DNA of 64,000 nucleotides from Eriocheir sinensis (Eukaryota; Arthropoda; Malacostraca; Decapoda; Varunidae): NCBI RefSeq assembly GCF_024679095.1, contig NC_066509.1, positions 18,937,878 to 19,001,877 of the forward strand, in the 5' to 3' direction. Positions 57,180 through 64,000 of this stretch are shown here, piece after piece. The stretch's first letter is position 1. Every line of letters starts with the position of its first letter. A model generated the notes under the pieces. The model made no database searches, had not been told where the DNA came from, and saw nothing but the letters and a program-made list of their open reading frames with translations. The position numbers were made by a program, and so were the translations under genes.

Positions 57180-58270
57180 GCGCTGCTCTTGCATAAGCAA
57201 ATTGAGTTGTGTCCACAAGAGATCAAATTCGAATGGAGAGGTGCCTTGATACTTCTCTAACTGATAGCACATCCATGCTCATTGTTTTATGCTGCCAATT
57301 ACGCCACCTTTACCTGTACACATTTACCTGGCTGCCTCCCTGCCACCCAGTCCACCCTCCCGTTCCCTGCTAACAGGAATGGGAAATATGATGGAGACAG
57401 CTGCTATTGATGCTGTTATATGTATAGTGGGCAGTGATAGGCAATACTATTTGTTGCTATTGTTGACATAGTAATTTGCTTGAGATATCAGTTATTTGTT
57501 TCATGAAACAGTGAGAGGCCAGTGTTTGTTGCTATTGTTGACATAGTAAATTGCTTGAGATATCAGTTATTTGTTTCATGAAACAGTGAGAGGCCAGTGT
57601 TTGTTGCTATTGTTGACATAGTAAATTGCTTGAGATATCAGTTATTTGTTTCATGAAACAGTGAGAGGCCAGTGTTTGTTGCTATTGTTGACATAGTAAA
57701 TTGCTTGAGATATCAGTTATTTGTTTTATGAAACAGTGAGAGGCCAGTGTTTGTTGCTATTGTTGACATAGTAATTTGCTTGAGATATCAGTTATTTGTT
57801 TCATGAAACAGAGAGAGGCTAGTGTTTGTTGCTGTTGTTGACATAGTAAATTGCTTGAGATATCAGTTATTTGTTTCATGAAACAGTGAGAGGCCAGTGT
57901 TTGTTGCTATTGTGTTGATAGTGTTCTTTGCTTAGTATACTTAATATTTGTTAAATGATACATGTTTTATGTTGCATAATTAGGCTCTTATTCTTAGATG
58001 CTGTCGGCTCTCACATTAAGTATTTCAAAAAGGTTGAAAAAACAAAATGAATTGGATTTTCATGAATTTTCATTTTCACGTTCATAAAACAGCTGCTGTG
58101 TCAAACGTTGAGATGATTCTTTATTCATATTGATTAAAAGACGAGAATAGCGGACATCACTTTATTGAAGAGGAATAGAATAATCTTTGGAATACTTTTC
58201 AACAACGAAGTCATTTAATCAATACACACACGAAAAAAAAAAAATCGTATTGCACTTAATGAGCGTTATC
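57180..58270 (+). repeat. Dispersed repeat copy 2 with 75 bp tandem expansion
   Basis: Homologous to 45.50-46.20 kb. It contains an array 57451-57900 with exactly 75 bp period: TTGTTGCTATTGTTGACATA at 57451, 57526, 57601, 57676, 57751, 57826 (variant) and 57901. It ends with an A-run near 58230 and sequence inverted relative to copy 1. Confidence 0.9.
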
Positions 58271-58274
58271 AAAT

Positions 58275-59147
58275 CAGAAGTTATATTCTGTTCTCTGAAC
58301 CACTTGCATATCGTTCTTTTCGTTGTTTGTAACGGGCTTGCCGGGGACGTTTAAAGGGCGTTGATTAAGACTTCAGCTTCCTTAAAGCGAATTATATCCG
58401 TAGCCTATATGTACAAGAAGCGTCGTAGCGAGAGCGACTCCGTTGTGTGTCAGTCGGACTCTCGTGAAGGAGTAACGATTTACAGGTTGGAAAATAATTG
58501 TTACAATTGGTCACGTACGTCAAGGTGACCTCCACGCACTATGAAATGCGATGTATACAAAACTGAGACGGTAAACACTGACGGACGACATTCCTATAAG
58601 GTGGCGTGATCTATCTGTCGTGATTTTATTCCATTGAAAATTGTATGCCTAATTCGTGGTGATATTAAATAATAATAATAATACATTGATATCCTACTAT
58701 AATCGCGACCTCGCGATATATAAAAATCTAAATAGCAGTTTGTCAAGCAGACTGTCTATGATACAATTACAATAAAACACTGGCTATGTAAGAACATATG
58801 TGGAGTTATAATATAAATAGTGAGAGGTAAAACACAACGTGTGTGACATGAAACATAAGAAATCTCTCAAAAGATAAATATAAGGACACATGTAGAAAAG
58901 CTATCAACTGGCATGGTTACAGACAATGAAACGTTCATCTAGCTCCTAAAAAAAAAATACAGTAGTGAAACATACAATAGTGAAACATAGTACAATGTTA
59001 AGTATAGGAGCATGGGAATGCCAGGTTTCTGTCCGCTGACTTGCCTGAGAAAAGGAAAAACTACCTTGCCAGTGGCCTCCCTGCATCCAGTCGCCGTGTC
59101 TGCACAACCAAATAATCGTGCAGGACAGAGTTCCTCCTAATAAGGTA
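58275..59147. other. Flank or 3' region (possible LTR) of the minus-strand gypsy element
   Basis: Lies downstream of env on the minus strand, where a 3' LTR would be expected. With only one side of the element in the window, LTR borders cannot be set. No ORF. Confidence 0.4.
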
Positions 59148-60722
59148 TCACATGACGACGAGACTGACGAACATCAGAAACATTGGTACAAAAAATCCTG
59201 GGTACAGGTAGGGGAGATGCAGGTATTCAGGCAGCGTTTCCTCCAGGGTTTCCGCAAACTCCGTTTTGTTTGCGAAAGACAATGAATTAAGGGAATTAGT
59301 CACATAAGAAATGCTGGAGAAGTGAATGTTATCGAGAGACCGTAGAGGAAACACTCGATGGGAAATATTGAACGTGAAAACCAGACGGATCCGGGACGGG
59401 TACGTTGTTATGTTAGTGGAGCGGATATAGCATGCTTCCGCTATGGCATAGTAACCAGTAACCCGTTGATAAGTGGTACCCTCCGGGCAGATGGCTGAGA
59501 CATAGAAGGACTGAGGGAAATAGAAATAATGCAGACCCTGAAAGTTCTTATGGAAAACAGGTGTTGGTGGTAGCTGCTTGTAAGGGCACAGGGAAAGAGC
59601 GTCAGACGCGTTCACGCGGGTGAGGGCGATCTCGCATACCCCTCCCCGAACTGGTAGGAAGGCAAAGAGAGACGCAGAGCAATATAATCGCCCGAAGACC
59701 GTCTCCTTGCAATATTGCAAGAGTGAGTAGCTACCCATTGAATACAGAGCGAAATCCTTCGCGATTAGAACAAGAGACGGGGACGTGTCCAGGACAATTT
59801 CGTGTGCCTCAAACACGTCCGCCGTCTGAAATGGAACATGAATGATTATGGCATCGGGGGTGAGGCTGGACTCAATCAAGGGGTAAAAATATTGACTCAT
59901 GTCTGGGTTGGATAAAGGTGTGAGGCTATAATTTTGATACCCGATATGGACAGTCGTTCTCAAATCGTGTAGAGGGAACAAGGCAGGTGTGACTCTACCG
60001 TGCGCCGCATCAACCATGTTGCTAATAACCTGCTGATTTGCCGTTGCGACAGAGTTAATGACGTTGTCCAATACATGCAAGGCCTGATCTAGGAGGAGAA
60101 ACTGATTCACCTGGTCGATCTATTTGACAACTATGTTGACAGCCTCTACCATCTTATTTGTCTGCTCCAGCAGTTCCTCAATGTTAGAACGCAACCGCGC
60201 AAGTTTTCTACAATTGGCGTTGATCACCCTGCGATTTCGGGCAGCAAAGGAAAGTACATGAGCGTAGTGGTCCCGCAAATCGCGTACGTCCTCGTCGGTT
60301 GCCGTACCGAAGAGGAACTTTGAGGCGGACCCAACGATGTTGAGCAACCCCCTTTTTACCCGAGAGTGAACTGAGTGAAAATTATAATCCATGTCTACCT
60401 CATCAACTTTTCCCCGTAGGAACAGAATCCTATCCTCCAGTAGTTGAAAAAGATTCAGAGAGTTGATACTAGAAGGTGCCTTTGATTCCCTAGTCTTGGT
60501 AGCCCGTATGGCGTCTGCCATGCCGAGTAGTTTTTCTGAGACTATCCTGATTGTGTCAGTGGTGTTGGTCAAGGAAGTATATGGATATTTTACGAGGAGC
60601 ACATCTTCTATGAGGAAGACCTCTCCTATGTGTGCCGTGAGGGCACCAGGCTTCAGGTGGATGGGTGTCGTTGCAAGCAGGGAGCCGAGGGACAACAAGA
60701 TGATCAGAAAACACAACATCAT
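59148..60722 (-). pseudogene. G2 env: F-type fusion envelope, single in-frame stop
   Basis: ATG at 60722, ~524 codons in one frame with a single TAG at 60122-60120 (after residue 200). Visible features: hydrophobic N-terminal signal peptide (residues ~2-17), a furin-type RVKR site at residues 121-124 followed at once by a hydrophobic, Gly-containing stretch of fusion-peptide type (GLLNIVGSASKFLFGTA), a heptad-like region up to the stop, several Cys in the second half (CPEGT) and a C-terminal membrane segment in the last ~18 residues. The layout matches the baculovirus-F/errantivirus envelope family. Such proteins mediate membrane fusion; here the copy is interrupted. Confidence 0.8.
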
Positions 60723-60749
60723 GATCTGAAAGTGGTGGGAATGAAGTAT

Positions 60750-61810
60750 TTAAACCCGTGGTCTCAAGTTATAGCTATGGGTGTTGGGATTATCTTGTTG
60801 AACATTTGACTCTGAGGGGGAATTACCAATATCAAGGTCCAAAGGTGAGGGAATTACTTTCAGACGATCACTGTGAACTTCTAGACTGACTCCACTATTC
60901 GACTCGAGAACCTCGAACCGATTTCCCCTGACATTCCGAACAACACGATAAGGACCCACAAACTTAACCCCCAGTTTCGAACTCATTTCCGCTTGCTTAA
61001 TCATGACTGTGTCACCCTCTATTAATTTCACCAGGACGGCCTGTTTGTGTTGTTTTGACATCATTTCAACCTTCGTAGCTTTTAACGTACACCTAACTTC
61101 GGAGTGTATCTTAGAAAACATATGCATCTGCTGTTGTGCGTACCTATCAATGTTGTAGAGAGGTTGTTGAGGGATTGTTAGGAAGTCGTACGGAAGATGT
61201 TTCTCCACCCCATATAAGATGCAGTAGGGAGACTTCCCCGTAGAGTCGTTTACCGACGTATTTATGGAAGCGGCTATATGCGATAGCCAATCCTCCCAGT
61301 TATCGTGGAGATCGTTCACGATAGGCCTGAGGACCTGTAAGATTTTCCTATTAGCCCTCTCCGCCAACCCATTAGTAGCTGGGTGGTAAGCTGTGATGAA
61401 GGATTGCGTGATGTTAAACTGAGCGCTTATTTCGCTCAATACTGAGTTCCCAAACTCGGTGCCGTTGTCACTCAAAAGAATTCGAGGTGACGAATGTGGA
61501 CACAACACGTGAGTCACGAGGGCATGGGCCACGCGTGTGGCTGTCTTGTCCTTGAGAGGCGCTAGAACTAGAAATCTAGAGAACTGGTCGACGCACACCA
61601 ATAAGTAGCGCGAACCATGTTGGCTCTGGGGGAGCTGTAATAAGTCTATATTAACAACATCCCATGGCGCCTCTGGTACTGGGTATTGCAACATAGGTGC
61701 TGGCCCATTTACGGACCCCTTGTGCTTAGCACAAACGACGCAATGTGCGACATGTTTTTCTACATCAACCCGTAATGTGGGCCAGTAGAATTTCGTCTGG
61801 TGACAGATAG
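60750..61810 (-). pseudogene. G2 integrase (core frame open)
   Basis: From 61,694 the frame has PWDVVNIDLLQLPQ (first catalytic Asp), RILLSDNGTEFGNSVLSEIS (second Asp) and YHPATNGLAERANRKILQVL (catalytic Glu), all in one frame. The tail has KFVGPYRVVRNVRGNRFEVL and ends YNLRPRV. The zinc-binding CxxC half lies upstream in a frame broken near 61.81 kb. Integrase inserts the cDNA into host DNA. Confidence 0.85.
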
Positions 61811-63640
61811 CGTCTTGTCTCTTCCTGGGTGACCCGCAATGGGTGTGTTATGGACCAGCTTAAGCGTCACGGGGACGTATTTGTCTGGGATGACCAGTTG
61901 TTCTATAGGCACCGGTTTGGTTGGCCATGACCTACAAAGGAGGTTGTCCTCTGATAGGAAGAATTGTGAAAAGGGAACTGGCAATTCAGGAAGGTTTGTT
62001 TCGTCTCCCGACTCGAGGGCGTAAATTAACCTCTTCCACACAGGGTGGTCTCGCTGAGCAGTGTGTAGCTCAGGTGAAGTGAAGTTGTGGATGACCTCTG
62101 GGGTGGTAATCGCGCCTATCGGAATATTCCGAGATAAGGCATCTGCGACCACATTTGTTTTCCCGGTGATATATTTTATCTCCGGATTGTATGCTTGGAT
62201 CATTAAGAACCATCTTGCCAGACGACCGTGTAGGTTTTTTCCCTTGAAAAGATCAGTTATGGCCGCGTGGTCCGTATACACCACAATTATGTACCCCATC
62301 ACTATGTTACGAAAATGCTTCAGAGCCCACACAATGGCAAGAGCCTCTAGGTGGGTAACAGAAAAGTTCTTTTCCGTAGCAGTTAGTACTCGACTGGCGA
62401 ACGCTATCACATGCTTTTTGCCGTACTTATCTGTTTGCATCAGAGCGGCTCCTAGTCCACTAGTCGAAGCGTCGGCACAAAGCTGAAAGGGGTCCTTGAA
62501 ATCCGGAAAGACAAGGACCGGAGCCTGTGTAAACACTTTCTTTAAATCCTCAAAGCTCGTTTGTTGAGCTGGGAGCCACTGGAATGGTACGTCTTTCTTT
62601 AATAGATGGGTTAGGGGACTCGCGCGTGCTGCGAAGTCCTTTATGAAAGGCCTGTAATAACCTGCGACACCCAAGAAAGACCGTACCTTGTCCGCAGACG
62701 TTGGCTGAGGGAACTCGGCAACAGCTTTTATTTTGTCGTCCACTGTGTGGATGCCGAATTCGTCCATGACATGCCCCAAGAACTTGATCCGAGGCTTTAA
62801 GAATTCACATTTGGTGATTTTGAGCTTTAATCCGACCTATTGAAGTCTGTGTAGGACTGCTTTTAGTGTTTCCATGTGTGCATGCACGTCTTTACCTGCT
62901 ATGATGATGTCGTCTAAATACACATAGACAGAGTTGCCCAGCAAGTCACCATAAATACTGTTCATTGTCCTTTGGAAGGTCAAGGGAGCTCCTTTGAGCC
63001 CGAACGGCATCCTCGTCCACTCATAGTGGCCATGAGCCGTGCTAAAAGCCGTTATTTCACGTGACTCGGGGGCCATGGGCAGTTGCCATTAGCCACTGAC
63101 CAGATCAAGACTCGTAAAGACTTTATTTCCTCTACCGAGACACATCAGAAGATCTCTAAGAACGGGAAGCGGAAAATGATCATCCACGGTCGCAGTGTTC
63201 ACACGCCGGAAATCAATCACAGGACGATAAGAACCGTCTTTCTTTGGAACCAGAAACAAGGGTGAATTCCACGGGGAATTCGATTCTTTGATGACAACTT
63301 GTTCTAACATTTCAGAGATAAGTTGTTGCACGACCTCCCTCTGACTGTGGGGGAGCTTGTACGCATTGATATATACAGGATTTGTATTTAGTTTTAACTT
63401 AATGTGGTGTTCAGCATACTGCGTAACTCCAAGCGGCTCGCCTGGTAGAGCAAGCGCCCCCCTATAATGTTCCAGTAGCTGGACTAAGGTTGGCTTAATT
63501 TCGGAATAGTGTGCAACTTTTAGGAATGCCTCTAAATTAGCTGTGCCTTGTTCGGGAGAGGCCTGACACGCCGAGGTTATGCCTGAGACTTGGGCTGAAG
63601 GGTATTCAGCTGGTTCCGGGGCGACATTTCTCCCATACAC
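61760..63640 (-). pseudogene. G2 reverse transcriptase and RNase H
   Basis: One frame throughout, with TAA at 63091-63089 (within SLDLVSG..WQLPM, at the place of a conserved Tyr) and TAG at 62839-62837. RT motifs: SPWNSPLFLVPKKDGSYRPV, FGLKGAPLTFQRTMN, YLDD (complement of 62909-62920). RNase H: CADASTSGLGAALMQ. The HxxH start of integrase (TPIAGHPGRDKTLSV) follows before a frameshift near 61.81 kb. Two point stops are the only damage in ~1.8 kb. Confidence 0.88.
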
Positions 63641-63669
63641 TAGACACTGGCATAACTAACACCGTGTTT

Positions 63670-63990
63670 TTAGGATACAGGAGATCCAGACGTGTTTATT
63701 ACCAATGCCTCTGCAAAACCTCCCTCCTTGACTGTCGCGAGAGTTACCTCCACCGTCACGCGGTGTATGTGAGGAGCTCCGTCGATACACACATAACTGC
63801 CCGTTGGAGGGGCGTTAGGCAAACGGATTTTAACAAGTTTTGCAGCACGATCTGGAACTATTTGAGGACTTTCTACGACTGCCGTTACTGTCCGCCACAA
63901 GTCTGCAATGTTTTCGTGTGGTTTGACCGTAAGAGGTGACACTTGGGTGGTGGCAGTCCCTGAGTCTGTGGTGGGTTGGTCATTTTCCCC
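63670..63990 (-). pseudogene. G2 protease-RT linker
   Basis: KLVKIRLPNAPPTGSYVCID and TVEVTLATVKEGGFAEALVI, then NTSGSPV, parallel the G1 linker (VSVPNATVGCDIGLEGPS, TVREGGRTVALVVNATGGPV). The frame stops at 63670. The protease itself must lie to the right of the window. Confidence 0.65.
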
Positions 63991-64000
63991 CTCTGAGGGT

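Larger units (their letters stand above)
59148..64000 (-). mobile_element. Env-bearing Ty3/gypsy retroelement (element G2), 5' part outside the window
   Basis: Minus strand, right to left: protease-RT linker (63.94-63.67 kb), RT and RNase H (63.64-61.76 kb), integrase (to 60.75 kb), env (60.72-59.15 kb). Gag lies beyond the right edge. It is related to G1 across linker, RT, integrase and env but clearly diverged. Damage is limited: three in-frame stops in linker/RT and one in env, plus one frameshift before integrase. Confidence 0.88.

Noticed and set aside
60463..60729. Plus-strand ORF opposite env
   Set aside because: Antisense shadow of the G2 env frame.

Overview
This window reads as nuclear DNA of an arthropod, most likely a decapod crustacean (inference). 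The reasons are split exons with GT/AG borders, very dense microsatellites and minisatellites, a tRNA-derived SINE, several LINE families, piggyBac-like transposons and Ty3/gypsy elements with an env gene. Nothing bacterial, phage or plasmid-like was seen. Positions were read by hand and splice borders are predictions.

Layout. 1-750: the last exon of an unrecognised acidic, probably tail-anchored protein. 800-9200: minisatellites (about 102, 70-71, 199 and 82-88 bp units), a LINE fragment (4.36-5.53 kb) and very long (GA)n. 9.2-18.9 kb: plus-strand exons that I identify as RB1CC1/FIP200, the autophagy-initiation scaffold. The locus has an in-frame stop, two frame breaks and missing exons, so it is a pseudogene, a partial copy or a badly assembled gene. 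Its introns are almost entirely tandem arrays, many with a 185-200 bp period but unrelated sequences. 19.7-26.6 kb: a decayed env-bearing Ty3/gypsy element (plus). 26.8-28.9 kb: a fragment of a different gypsy element (minus). 29.54-32.03 kb: a TTAA-bounded piggyBac-like transposon, internally deleted, with palindromic motifs near its ends. 32.85-36.04 kb: a CR1/jockey-like LINE with an almost open EN-RT frame, followed by a 1.2 kb segment bounded by inverted repeats. 38.7-39.6 kb: a second ORF1 of the same LINE family. 39.6-41.8 kb: a jockey-like LINE split by a 1.16 kb MITE. 42-44.1 kb: an RTE-like LINE. 44.4-45.0 kb: a minus-strand decayed ORF of unknown function. 46.8-49.7 kb: a three-exon Myb/SANT-domain gene, also broken. 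49.7-50.3 kb: a foldback of LINE RT sequence. 50.8-52.5 kb: a second decayed piggyBac-like transposase. 53-58 kb: MITE-like repeats, a SINE, one immunoglobulin-domain exon and a dispersed repeat with an exact 75 bp array. 59.1-64 kb: a second env-bearing gypsy element (minus), related to the first and still with a nearly full-length env.

There is no operon-like cooperation here. The window is a nested graveyard of mobile elements with three or four host-gene fragments. The two patterns most worth following are the near-nucleosome-length period shared by unrelated intronic arrays in the RB1CC1-like locus, and the pair of env-carrying gypsy elements whose envelope has the layout of the baculovirus-F/errantivirus fusion-protein family. 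Nonsense codons and single-base frame breaks affect host-like exons as well as transposons, so assembly error has to be excluded before any locus is called dead.
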